Below are positions 1 through 7,495 of a stretch of DNA of 62,454 bases, piece after piece. Every line of letters begins with the position of its first letter. The first letter of the stretch is position 1. The position numbers and the translations under genes are program-made. This DNA is from Prochlorococcus sp. AG-363-C02 (GTDB taxonomy: Bacteria; Cyanobacteriota; Cyanobacteriia; PCC-6307; Cyanobiaceae): positions 1 to 62,454 of the forward strand of contig QCFH01000007.1 of the NCBI GenBank assembly GCA_003278345.1, given 5' to 3'. A model generated the notes under the pieces. The model was not told where the DNA came from, did no database searches, and saw only the letters and a program-made list of their open reading frames with translations.

Positions 1-1
1 A

Positions 2-274
2 TGTTTACCTAAAGGACTAAGTGCTTGCATTGATAGGAATTCTTGGGAGATTCCTTTAATTTATGATTGGATTAAAGAACAAGGCGATATTCCTGCAAGC
101 GATTTGTGGAATACCTTTAATCTAGGTATAGGATTTTGTTTAATAGTTCCTCCTGAAAAGTCTCAGGATGTAATTGATATGTGTACATCGATAGGATATA
201 AAGCTTGGAATATAGGCTATATAGATCATCAAATTGGATCTGGAGATGTTCAAATTACTGGATTACCTCTTTAG
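2..274 (+). CDS. purM: Phosphoribosylformylglycinamidine cyclo-ligase, C-terminal end (partial)
   Basis: This is the last 90 residues of AIR synthetase, which closes the imidazole ring in step five of de novo purine synthesis (FGAM + ATP to AIR). The reading frame is open from the window edge and contains the family's C-terminal pattern: LPKGLSACID, then a W-x-I-P-x-I-x-D-W segment, then WNTFNLGIGFCLIVP, and a closing stretch with IGxxxxGxxxV. The family usually has R where WNTFN has W-N. The 5' part lies outside the window, so the start and operon context are unknown. Confidence 0.9.
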   Translation, partial: CLPKGLSACIDRNSWEIPLIYDWIKEQGDIPASDLWNTFNLGIGFCLIVPPEKSQDVIDMCTSIGYKAWNIGYIDHQIGSGDVQITGLPL

Positions 275-405
275 CCTTGAAGAGGCAATTAGGTCTTGAA
301 CATTCAGGATGCCTCTTGACCTAAAGTTGATAATGTTAGATACTTAATGTTTAATAATGCAAAACCGAATATTTATTTCGGAAGCTGTGAAGTTAGATCT
401 TTAAA

Positions 406-1020
406 ATGTCACCTGAAAATCAATCTCGTTTAACGCGTAGACGTAGCTCAGCAGGACCAGTTCCTCCTAGAAGGCCTTTAGGCAATTCATCTTCTATGGA
501 TGCTAGACAAGGTGGTCCCAGGCCTACATTTTTGACTCTTAGAGATCATGGCAAAGTATATGTAGCTGATTTACCAAATCTCTCTGATGGTCAATTGGCT
601 CATATTTTTAAGGAGGCAGAAGAAGTTTTAACTAGTTTAGAAAGACGTATCAATGATTTAGAAGGTGATACAGCCAATAAGGACAATGATACTTTGATAA
701 AAGCTTCTACTAAGCATGAGGTTACTCTCAGGTTTATTAGAGCTATTGAGGGGGAGCAAGATCATAGACGCAATAATCCTGCATTGAAAGATGCTGCTAC
801 AGAGTCCTTGCCAAGAACATTTCTTGAGGTTGCTCGTCATCGTTTACCTGGTGCAACCTTTGATTCTTTGTTGAGAGAGGCTTTAGAAGCTTGTTCAAAA
901 GAAGAAGATGCAAAGAATGCACCAGTTGAGAAGGAGATAAAGGAAAAAGAGGAACCACCTTTAAAAATTGTTGATTTACCTTCTTCATCTAAGACTTCTT
1001 CGGTCCTGATAACCGAATGA
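406..1020 (+). CDS. Conserved cyanobacterial hypothetical protein, 204 aa
   Basis: I do not recognise a named family. The N-terminus (about 35 residues) is basic, Ser/Pro/Arg-rich and probably disordered. The middle (about 40-120) begins with TFLTLRDHGKVYVADLPNLSD and continues as a likely helical region rich in Glu, Leu and Arg. The tail (about 165-204) is strongly charged (Lys/Glu repeats) and ends in a Ser/Thr-rich stretch. There is no signal peptide or membrane segment. It follows purM by about 130 nt with its own ATG. Lineage-specific conservation is my expectation, not something the sequence shows. Confidence 0.75.
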   Translation: MSPENQSRLTRRRSSAGPVPPRRPLGNSSSMDARQGGPRPTFLTLRDHGKVYVADLPNLSDGQLAHIFKEAEEVLTSLERRINDLEGDTANKDNDTLIKASTKHEVTLRFIRAIEGEQDHRRNNPALKDAATESLPRTFLEVARHRLPGATFDSLLREALEACSKEEDAKNAPVEKEIKEKEEPPLKIVDLPSSSKTSSVLITE

Positions 1021-1049
1021 TTTGATAATTCAGTTTAGAAATATTTTAA

Positions 1050-1214
1050 ATGGGCTTTACTTATAACGATTCTAAAAAATTAAAAAAAGAACAGCAATCT
1101 TTATCCATTAATGAAAGTAAAGAAGTAAACCAAATACTTTGCAATCACTGCAAAAGGACAAAACTAAACAAAATTTCCTGCTTAGGAATGTGTGTAGCTG
1201 ACAGCGATTACTAA
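1050..1214 (+). CDS. Small cysteine-containing hypothetical protein, 54 aa
   Basis: An ATG-initiated ORF of 54 codons starts 29 nt after the preceding gene. The first 28 residues are hydrophilic (Lys/Glu/Ser/Asn). The C-terminal half carries C-N-H-C (CxxC) and, about ten residues on, a CLGMC pair (CxxxC). Four closely placed cysteines plus a histidine would suit a small zinc-binding knuckle; that is inference. No membrane segment or signal peptide is visible. It may be cotranscribed with the upstream gene because no terminator separates them. Confidence 0.5.
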   Translation: MGFTYNDSKKLKKEQQSLSINESKEVNQILCNHCKRTKLNKISCLGMCVADSDY

Positions 1215-1292
1215 ATAAATATTCTATTAATATATAAATTTAATTAACTTATATTAGATCAAGAAATATATAAAAATTTATTTACTAATTTA

Positions 1293-1418
1293 CTAAGAAA
1301 ATGGAAAGAAAACCTTCTCAAAACCAATTAGAGCTCCTAATGAAGCTATGATAACTGCAGAAACTTGAACCACTCCGAAAAGAGAGTAGAGGTTGTCTTG
1401 AGGCTGTACTTTTGGCAT
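1293..1418 (-). CDS. Small single-span membrane protein, 41 aa, unidentified
   Basis: A minus-strand ATG ORF encodes 41 residues. A polar N-terminus (MPKVQPQDN) is followed by one hydrophobic helix at about residues 13-33 with small residues (Gly, Ala, Ser), then a charged Glu-Lys pair and an aromatic end (VFFPFS). The size and shape resemble the tiny photosystem or NDH subunits of cyanobacteria, but I cannot match it to PsaI, PsaM, PsbX, PsbY, PetM or PetN. A TATATA -10-like element lies about 25-30 nt before the ATG on the same strand, which supports expression. Confidence 0.5.
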   Translation of the reverse strand: MPKVQPQDNLYSLFGVVQVSAVIIASLGALIGFEKVFFPFS

Positions 1419-1726
1419 AATTGAGAATTAATTGAACCTGACTATATAAGATTAGTTAAAATAAGGCTATTAATCTTTACAATCTATAAGGCATTAATTG
1501 GTAAAGAGATGATTTAACAGTGATTATTATTTGTTCCGATTAAGAATGCCAAGAAAAACAATATCCAGCCACCTAATTAATCATATTTATTAATTATCTG
1601 ATTAGATAGGAGGTTTTGCAATAATAAATTTCTTTATAAGCGCTTAATTAAAATATTTTTATTGCCACTCAAGATTTTCTAGACCTTTGATTAATGATTT
1701 TTTAACGCATAGTTAAGTTCTGGGGA

Positions 1727-1753
1727 ATGACATCTTAGCTGTCTTGGTATAGA
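1727..1753 (+). promoter_or_regulatory. Likely promoter of yfr1
   Basis: TATAGA at 1748-1753 fits a bacterial -10 element, and ATGACA at 1727-1732 is a weak -35 candidate (15-nt spacer, short). Transcription from about 1760 would give an RNA of about 60 nt ending at the terminator, the expected Yfr1 size. Confidence 0.45.
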
Positions 1754-1759
1754 GTAAAA

Positions 1760-1821
1760 GTGGACACTCCTCACACAATTGTCCAGTAGAGCGCTGCTCG
1801 TTGAGGGCGCTCTTTTTTTTT
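1760..1821 (+). ncRNA. yfr1: Yfr1 small regulatory RNA
   Basis: The 11-nt motif ACTCCTCACAC, the hallmark of the cyanobacterial Yfr1 RNA, is present intact at 1766-1776. It is flanked by TGGAC (1761-1765) and GTCCA (1781-1785), which could pair around it. A strong GC-rich terminator hairpin follows. The motif, the length of about 60 nt and the terminator together make the identification firm. Yfr1 is known to base-pair with outer-membrane porin and other mRNAs through this CU-rich stretch. From memory it sits near guaB/trxA in other strains; neither gene is visible here. Confidence 0.88.
1788..1821 (+). terminator. Rho-independent terminator of yfr1
   Basis: AGAGCGC (1788-1794) and GCGCTCT (1807-1813) form a perfect 7-bp stem around a 12-nt loop, followed by a run of eight T residues. 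Confidence 0.9.
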
Positions 1822-2364
1822 GCCTCATTGGATTGCCTCTACACTGATATCCTTCTTTGTAAAATCAAAAAATTTAGATCAACTTTTTTCCCTCGGTTAG
1901 TTTGTAGGCAATCTAAGATAATTTATCAAAAATCATAATTGATTCTCGTTGCTTAATAAAGTTTTAGGTTCATCTCTAAAAACTAAGTTTTAATAAACAA
2001 AGAAGTCCAAATAGATGCTTCAACAACCTTTTTTATTAGAAGATCAATGAAGCTTTGAAAAAGGATTCAGCAGAAATAAATCAGTAGATTATTTTTAGAT
2101 ATTTAATGATTCTTATGCGTTTTTAATGCAAAGTTAAATCTACTATCTAAATCATATTTTAGTAGTATAATTTTTTCTATTTACTTTGTAAGCTTGTCTA
2201 TTTTCGGTTTAGAGCTAAAGTTTTTTGGCATTTAAAATAATAATTAACCTTGTAAAAGTATTTATTGAACTCAGGTTTGATCTATATCTAAGCCATTTTA
2301 TATTTAATCTCTACCTTTAAAATTTAATAATTAATAAAGAGCAATTATTTTAGAATTTTTGGTC
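1822..2364. other. Long AT-rich intergenic stretch
   Basis: There is no convincing gene on either strand. An inverted repeat pairs GATTGCCTCTAC (1831-1842) with GTAGGCAATC (1904-1913), imperfectly and about 60 nt apart. The rest is low-complexity AT-rich sequence with frequent stops in all frames. Confidence 0.5.
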
Positions 2365-2369
2365 TTTCC

Positions 2370-2375
2370 TATAAT
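2370..2375 (+). promoter_or_regulatory. Consensus -10 element (TATAAT)
   Basis: A perfect TATAAT sits at 2370-2375. A weak -35 candidate, TTTAGA, is at 2349-2354 (15-nt spacer). The predicted start of transcription is near 2382, and no coding gene begins within 200 nt downstream. Confidence 0.4.
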
Positions 2376-2381
2376 CGAAGT

Positions 2382-2450
2382 CGTACATCTACGTTAAATT
2401 AATTACCGGGCGATGGTGGGAGCCATGTAGAACCCGTATAACACCAGCTT
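2382..2450 (+). ncRNA. Candidate structured RNA or leader
   Basis: Downstream of the TATAAT element, CGGG (2407-2410) can pair with CCCG (2433-2436), enclosing a hairpin ATGG (2413-2416) / CCAT (2423-2426) with loop TGGGAG. This segment is distinctly richer in GC than its surroundings. I do not recognise the RNA. It could be a small RNA, or the leader of the gene at 2615, in which case the transcript would run antisense through tRNA-Cys. Confidence 0.25.
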
Positions 2451-2534
2451 ATATGGTTAAAAAAATTAGAAAAAGAGACCTAATAATTAATTTCTTGCAA
2501 CTGATTAAACGGATCAGTCACAAGAAAGCTAAGA

Positions 2535-2605
2535 AGGCGGCACCCAGATTCGAACTGGGGATAAAGGATTTGCAATCCTCTGCCTTACCACTTGGCCATG
2601 CCGCC
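2535..2605 (-). tRNA. tRNA-Cys (GCA)
   Basis: The minus strand folds into a complete cloverleaf: acceptor arms GGCGGCA / TGCCGCC, anticodon loop with GCA, and a T arm with GTTCGAATC. Discriminator base 73 is U, the identity base of tRNA-Cys. CCA is not encoded. The gene lies antisense to the open frame that continues into the LpxB-related gene. Confidence 0.95.
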
Positions 2606-2614
2606 GAAGAAGTA

Positions 2615-3880
2615 ATGAGATCTTCTACATTGGATCGTATCAGTCAAAAGTATAAAAAGGTATTAGTGCTATCGAATGGTCATGGTGAAGACTTAATTGC
2701 ACTAAAAATATTAGAGGGTTTGCACCGCCTTCAGCCTGAATTAAAGCTTTTAGTGCTTCCATTAGTAGGTGAGGGTAGAGCTTTTAGAAGTGCGATTTCA
2801 GAAAGATGGTTGCAAAAAATAGGAGTTTCTAATCGTTTACCAAGTGGTGGATTTAGTAATCAAAGTTTTAAAGCACTTTTTGCAGATATCTCTGTAGGCC
2901 TTTTAGGTAATCTTTATAAGAATTGGAGGTTAGTCCGAAGAACTGCAGATAAGAAAAGATTTTTTCTTATAGCAGTAGGTGACTTGCTTCCACTTTTTTT
3001 TGCTTGGACTGCTTCGAGTGAATATGGATTTGTAGGTACACCAAAAAGTGATTACACGTGGAGAACTGCTAAAGGATCATCATTTAGTGACTTCTATCAT
3101 TGCATTAAAGGAACCGAGTGGGATCCATGGGAATGGAGCTTGATGAAGGTTCCAAGATGCAAATTTGTTGCTGTTAGAGACAAGCTTACTTCAAGAGGGT
3201 TGCGTAAAAAGGGAGTAAAAGCACTTTTTCTTGGAAATCCAATGATGGATGGTTTTGAAACTTTCCAATGTCCTATCAGTTTAAAAAAATCAAGACGGTT
3301 AATACTTTTATGTGGCAGTCGAATGCCAGAAGCAAAAACTAATTTTCGAAGATTGATCTCTGTTATTGAAAGAATTAAAATTAATTCATCAATGGCAGTA
3401 TTGGTTGCTGTTGGTTCTGAGCCTTCATTATTCGAACTTGAAGATTGTTTAATGGAAGTGGGATATAAAAAGAGAATTGTTTTTGAAAATGAATTGTTAG
3501 CAGATTCATTATTTGTAAAAGGAATGGTAAAAATTTTTCTTGGGGCGCATAAATTTTATAAATGGTCCAGTATTGCTGAAGTTGGCCTTGCTAATGCAGG
3601 AACTGCCACCGAGCAACTTGTGGGACTTGGGGTGCCATGCTTATCACTACCTGGAAAGGGGCCACAATTTAAATATGGCTTTGCAAAACGCCAAACTCGT
3701 CTTTTAGGTGGGAGCGTTATAACTTGCTTTAACCCTAAACAAATGGCTGTCATTGTTGGTTTATTACTTCGAGATAAAAAGTTAAGAGATTCAATATCAT
3801 TAGTAGGCAAAAATCGTATGGGATTTGTAGGAGGAAGTTCAAATTTGGCAGATTTAATTCTGAATTTTTTATTTATTTAG
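2615..3880 (+). CDS. Lipid-A-disaccharide synthase-related protein (LpxB-like)
   Basis: The 421-residue product belongs to the cyanobacterial family related to LpxB (GT-B glycosyltransferase fold). Visible signs are VLVLSNGHGEDLIALKILE near the N-terminus and a C-terminal donor-site-like region with GLANAGTATEQLVGLGVPCL and LPGKGPQF. True LpxB makes lipid A disaccharide from UDP-diacylglucosamine; the substrate here is unknown. The frame is open back to an ATG at 2453, but that would translate through the antisense tRNA-Cys (2535-2605), so I chose the ATG at 2615, ten nt past the tRNA. Length fits the family. Confidence 0.8.
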   Translation: MRSSTLDRISQKYKKVLVLSNGHGEDLIALKILEGLHRLQPELKLLVLPLVGEGRAFRSAISERWLQKIGVSNRLPSGGFSNQSFKALFADISVGLLGNLYKNWRLVRRTADKKRFFLIAVGDLLPLFFAWTASSEYGFVGTPKSDYTWRTAKGSSFSDFYHCIKGTEWDPWEWSLMKVPRCKFVAVRDKLTSRGLRKKGVKALFLGNPMMDGFETFQCPISLKKSRRLILLCGSRMPEAKTNFRRLISVIERIKINSSMAVLVAVGSEPSLFELEDCLMEVGYKKRIVFENELLADSLFVKGMVKIFLGAHKFYKWSSIAEVGLANAGTATEQLVGLGVPCLSLPGKGPQFKYGFAKRQTRLLGGSVITCFNPKQMAVIVGLLLRDKKLRDSISLVGKNRMGFVGGSSNLADLILNFLFI

Positions 3881-3937
3881 GTAATAATTTGAACTGACTT
3901 AGAATAAGCTAAAGTCTTAGATCATTTTTGCTCTAAT

Positions 3938-4207
3938 ATGGCTAGAATCGATGACCATGAGTATTTAAAGTTATGTGCCCAATTGGCATCTTGCTTAACT
4001 ATTAGTATTGCAGCAGCAAAAAAGAAAATTGATCTTGCATGTGCATCGAAAGGAATAAAAGATATATCTTCTAGGAAAGGAATTGCAGATAAGCTTTTAA
4101 AAGAAGCCAAGAAGAATACTACAAAAGAAGGAAATTCTATAACTAATCAGTTAGATCATTTGTTAGAAGCACTAGCTGAAGAAGAAAATTTTATGGTAGA
4201 AGATTAA
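3938..4207 (+). CDS. Conserved hypothetical protein, 89 aa
   Basis: A small, Lys- and Ala-rich, probably all-helical cytoplasmic protein. It starts MARIDDHEYLKLC and ends with an acidic tail (EALAEEENFMVED). No domain is recognised, and no membrane helix or signal peptide is seen. It is convergent with the RNase D gene: their stop codons share the palindrome TTAA at 4204-4207, so the two coding regions overlap by 4 nt. An ATG start and absence of a competing long frame support it as real. Confidence 0.65.
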   Translation: MARIDDHEYLKLCAQLASCLTISIAAAKKKIDLACASKGIKDISSRKGIADKLLKEAKKNTTKEGNSITNQLDHLLEALAEEENFMVED

Positions 4208-4848
4208 TGTTCAAAGATGTTGTTAAATCTCAAGATATCTAGCTCACAAATTACTGGAATACAATCAAAACATCTTTTTGCAATTGCCATCCTACCCTCT
4301 CTAATTAATATTTCTTTTAGTTTGATTTTTGCTTGAATAAGATATCGAACATCATTGGCAGCATATTCAAGTTGTAATTCCGATAAATTATCAATATTTC
4401 CCCAGTCACTGCTCTGGGCTTTTTTATCTAGTTCTATTCCTACAAGTTCAAGTATAACCTCTTTTAATCCATGTCTAGGTGAATAGCTCCTTCCTATTTT
4501 GCTTGCGATTTTTGTACAGAAAATATAATTTACTTCAATATTTAAGTTGCTTTTAAGAGCAGCAATATCGAATCTTGCAAAATGAAAGATTTTCTCTATA
4601 GAAGAATTCTCCATTAACTTTTTGAGTCTAGGAGAGGATTTCTGCCCTTTATTGATTTTTATGCAAATTACATTATCTTCAGAGTCGCAAATTTGAACAA
4701 GACATAGGCGATCGCGGCCATGAACAAGTCCCATAGCTTCTGTATCAATAGCTAAGGAAGACTTACTAGATAAATATTTTAATGAGACTTCGTCAAGATC
4801 TTCTTTAAAGATTTTGAAACTAGCTGGTTTTTTTGTAAAGCCTTTCAT
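4204..4848 (-). CDS. rnd: Ribonuclease D-like 3'-5' exonuclease (short form)
   Basis: A DEDDy-family exonuclease that would trim 3' ends of structured RNAs such as tRNA precursors. Motif Exo I is AIDTEAMGL, Exo II is in HFARFDIAALKSN, and Exo III is YAANDVRYL with the catalytic Tyr and Asp. At about 214 residues it holds only the nuclease domain; E. coli RNase D adds HRDC domains. I use the ATG at 4848. A TTG at 4863 in the same frame follows GGAGG too closely (3 nt) to be a clear start. Confidence 0.82.
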   Translation of the reverse strand: MKGFTKKPASFKIFKEDLDEVSLKYLSSKSSLAIDTEAMGLVHGRDRLCLVQICDSEDNVICIKINKGQKSSPRLKKLMENSSIEKIFHFARFDIAALKSNLNIEVNYIFCTKIASKIGRSYSPRHGLKEVILELVGIELDKKAQSSDWGNIDNLSELQLEYAANDVRYLIQAKIKLKEILIREGRMAIAKRCFDCIPVICELDILRFNNIFEH

Positions 4849-4863
4849 AGTGAGCGAGTTCAA

Positions 4864-4989
4864 TTACCTCCAAACCATTTGAGTAAAATCAGATTCATCA
4901 ATTTCAAATAGGTTTTCTATTTTATTTTTAACAGATTTACTTTCATTATTCTTTAAAGTTGTTTTATTTTTAAAATATATATAAATCAA
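4864..4989 (-). CDS. Possible small ORF upstream of RNase D, 41 aa
   Basis: An open frame with a TTG start ends with TAA directly before the TTG candidate of the RNase D gene. It begins LIYIYFKNKT, is Lys/Asn/Glu-rich in the middle and ends DFTQMVWR. The frame is open a further dozen codons upstream without a start. The amino-acid sequence looks protein-like rather than random, and translational coupling with rnd is conceivable, but there is no ATG and no recognised family. It could be a decayed gene. Confidence 0.25.
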   Translation of the reverse strand: MIYIYFKNKTTLKNNESKSVKNKIENLFEIDESDFTQMVWR

Positions 4990-5058
4990 AGTACCTCTTC
5001 TAAGATTAAAGTTTAGAAATCACATTAAATTCAATTCAAGCCATTAGATATTTTAGAT

Positions 5059-5613
5059 ATGCAAGTTTCATATTACTCAACCTTTCTTTTAACTTTATTA
5101 CTAGCTATAGGGTTAGGTTTCTTTCTTAGAGCTGCAAGTAAAGATCGGACAACCGTTATAGAGATATTTTCGCCTATGCCTCCTATTGATGTATTGGATG
5201 GAATTACTCTTTGGTTGGAAGATAGAGGATGGCGTAAAGAAGGCGGTGATATAGATCTGAAAATTATTAGATTTGTGGGAAATGTTTCTTCTAGTTATGT
5301 TTTGGCAATTTTTCTTTCAATATTGTGTGGCTTAGGAGGGGCTTGCTTGGGTTTGGTTGTTTACCAATTTTATCCTTTTTTTAATGGGTGGCCACTTCTA
5401 TTTGCATTAATCGGTCCTTTTGCAGGAATATTTTATAGATCAAAAGCTTCTAGATTAGAGCTTTTTGAAATTAGACTTTTAAGTTCTGATAATGAAGCGA
5501 AAACAGAAATCAGGATAAGGGCCCATCGTGATGAATTAATTGCATTAGATTCAGAATTATCTAAGAAATTTAAATTAGTTAATGATGCATCTTTAACCTC
5601 ATCTCCAATATAA
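5059..5613 (+). CDS. CCB1-like cytochrome b6f cofactor assembly protein
   Basis: This 184-aa integral membrane protein resembles the cyanobacterial/chloroplast CCB1 family (formerly DUF3529), which helps attach the covalent haem c(i) to cytochrome b6. Visible features are an N-terminal helix (about 5-25) ending in GLGFFLRAASKDRT, a soluble stretch with LEDRGW, two further hydrophobic segments (about 73-98 and 105-125), and a charged C-terminal domain. The motif FFLRAASKDRT after the first helix is the main reason for the call. Its last base overlaps the next gene's ATG, so they are probably cotranscribed. Confidence 0.6.
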   Translation: MQVSYYSTFLLTLLLAIGLGFFLRAASKDRTTVIEIFSPMPPIDVLDGITLWLEDRGWRKEGGDIDLKIIRFVGNVSSSYVLAIFLSILCGLGGACLGLVVYQFYPFFNGWPLLFALIGPFAGIFYRSKASRLELFEIRLLSSDNEAKTEIRIRAHRDELIALDSELSKKFKLVNDASLTSSPI

Positions 5614-6449
5614 TGTTGAGAATTTTTATAAAAAATAATTTAACTAAATGTTTACTAATCTTTCTATACTTGATTTTTCAAATCATAAATTTATCTCCAA
5701 ACTTATCAGATAGTATTGAAAATAATTTACTTGGTAAGAGAGTTAATAAAAATGCTAGATGGTTTGGCAATAAAAGTGTCTTGCCTTCAACTCCAATTAT
5801 AATAATGGCAGGACATGCAGATTCTCAAAATATTCCAGGAGCAGGCACTCGTGGCGAGGCAGTTGGATTAAAAGGATTGCAGTCTATGGATTTAACGATG
5901 ACGGATGAACTTTTTTGGAATTTAAAAATTAGAGATGCTGTTGTGAAAGTTGGCAAAGAACACGGTTTGGATATTAGTTCTTATGAGCCCGGTGTTAGAA
6001 GTATTGTTGATGAAAATCATCCTAAAACCAATTGGTCAGCAGGTGCTCGGTATGCAGCTCAAGGACTTTATGTCCTGGAAATTCATTTTGACTCTTATGG
6101 AGTGGATGGTTTAGGTGCTGGATTAATTCCTCCTATTACAAGTAATTTAAACAATATAGATGAATCGCTTGCTCAAAATTTTGGTCGTTATCCTTTATTT
6201 TTTAGAGGTGGTTTAGGAGCAGCTAGAAGACAGATAAGAATTCTTGAAATAGGAAAATTAGAGGGTAATCTTGAAAGAAATTTGAGAGATATTAAAACAA
6301 GAGAAAATACAATTTATCAAATTGCTTTTCTAATAGTTGAGTCAATCAAAAAAGGAATAAATAACGAGTTGTTTCTTAATCCACTGCTCCAAGAGGGAGA
6401 CATTTTTCTTCGAGGCTCTTATCAGCAAACCAATCCTGAGGCTTTGTAA
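5613..6449 (+). CDS. N-acetylmuramoyl-L-alanine amidase-like protein
   Basis: A 278-aa protein with an N-terminal hydrophobic segment (about 12-30, signal anchor or signal peptide). Its pattern is reminiscent of the Amidase_3 fold: [11 protein letters not shown] (first metal His), an acidic helix [16 protein letters not shown] (second His) and a late [11 protein letters not shown] whose Glu would match the catalytic Glu. It would therefore act on peptidoglycan outside the cytoplasmic membrane; this is inference. Its 3' end overlaps the convergent hemF by 74 nt. Confidence 0.5.
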   Translation: MLRIFIKNNLTKCLLIFLYLIFQIINLSPNLSDSIENNLLGKRVNKNARWFGNKSVLPSTPIIIMAGHADSQNIPGAGTRGEAVGLKGLQSMDLTMTDELFWNLKIRDAVVKVGKEHGLDISSYEPGVRSIVDENHPKTNWSAGARYAAQGLYVLEIHFDSYGVDGLGAGLIPPITSNLNNIDESLAQNFGRYPLFFRGGLGAARRQIRILEIGKLEGNLERNLRDIKTRENTIYQIAFLIVESIKKGINNELFLNPLLQEGDIFLRGSYQQTNPEAL

Positions 6450-7416
6450 AAACCTCTGTTAGCAGAGCTTCTCTTGAGCCTACTGGAGCTTGGAAGCCGT
6501 ATTCCCACCGTGCTAGTGGAGGTAATGACATTAGTATTGATTCTGTTCTTCCATTTGTTTGAAGACCAAAAATTGTTCCTCTATCCCATACCAAATTAAA
6601 TTCAACATATCTTCCTCGTCTATAAAGTTGAAAGGCTCGTTGACTATCACTAAAACTTTGCCTATTGCGTTTTTTTATAATTGGAACATAGGAAGGCAAG
6701 AAGGCCTGGCCGCAGGCCTTTGCTAAAGAAAACAGTTCTTCCCAAGAAAGGGATTTCTCACCAATTTTTTTGGCTTCAATAGCAGCTACACCATTCGCAT
6801 TTTGTCCTTTATATAGTGATCCAGAACCATTTTGATAATCGAAAAATATTCCGCCTACACCACGACTTTCATTGCGGTGTTTTAAAAAAAAGTATTCATC
6901 ACACCAAGGTTTGAAGACCTTGTGAAGTTCAGGATTTATTGTTTCGCAGGCTTCTTTAAGAGTTTTATGAAAATGTCGAGTATCACTTAAATATGGGTAA
7001 AAAGGAGTTAAATCAGCGCCACCACCAAACCACCAAACTGGACCTGCTTCAAAGTAGCGATAATTTAAATGAACTGTAGGTATATAAGGATTTCTAGGGT
7101 GCAATACCATAGAAGTTCCTGTTGCAAACCACTTGTGGCCTTTTGCTTCTGGCTTTTGGTTGATTATTGATGGTGGTAAGGAATCTCCTTGAACTTCTGA
7201 GAAATTCACTCCGCCTTGCTCGAAAACTTTACCCTCTTGCATAACTCTTGACCTCCCACCACCACCTTCTGTTCTTTCCCAAGACTCTTCTTTGAATTTC
7301 CCTTCACCATCAACTTCTTCAAGCCCTTTACAAATTTCATCTTGTAGGTCCATTAATAAAGCTTTGGCCTTACTTCTTGAATTTGAAGGAGGAATTGATA
7401 GAGATTCTGATGGCAC
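6376..7416 (-). CDS. hemF: Oxygen-dependent coproporphyrinogen III oxidase
   Basis: The enzyme converts coproporphyrinogen III to protoporphyrinogen IX with O2, a shared step of haem and chlorophyll synthesis in the cytosol. At 346 aa it is full length. Diagnostic segments are [19 protein letters not shown] near the N-terminus, [13 protein letters not shown]-like [29 protein letters not shown], and [20 protein letters not shown] near the C-terminus. The gene is monocistronic on the minus strand and its 3' end overlaps the amidase-like gene. Confidence 0.97.
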   Translation of the reverse strand: MPSESLSIPPSNSRSKAKALLMDLQDEICKGLEEVDGEGKFKEESWERTEGGGGRSRVMQEGKVFEQGGVNFSEVQGDSLPPSIINQKPEAKGHKWFATGTSMVLHPRNPYIPTVHLNYRYFEAGPVWWFGGGADLTPFYPYLSDTRHFHKTLKEACETINPELHKVFKPWCDEYFFLKHRNESRGVGGIFFDYQNGSGSLYKGQNANGVAAIEAKKIGEKSLSWEELFSLAKACGQAFLPSYVPIIKKRNRQSFSDSQRAFQLYRRGRYVEFNLVWDRGTIFGLQTNGRTESILMSLPPLARWEYGFQAPVGSREALLTEVFTKPQDWFADKSLEEKCLPLGAVD

Positions 7417-7495
7417 GGTTTTATTGTTATTTACTCTCCGAGGCTAATTCATTGAGAACCCGTCATTAGTATTAAGAAAAGAATGTTCTAAAATT

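Noticed and set aside
1831-1913. Possible second small RNA after yfr1 from an imperfect inverted repeat
   Set aside because: The arms are about 60 nt apart with a mismatch, and there is no promoter or T-run.
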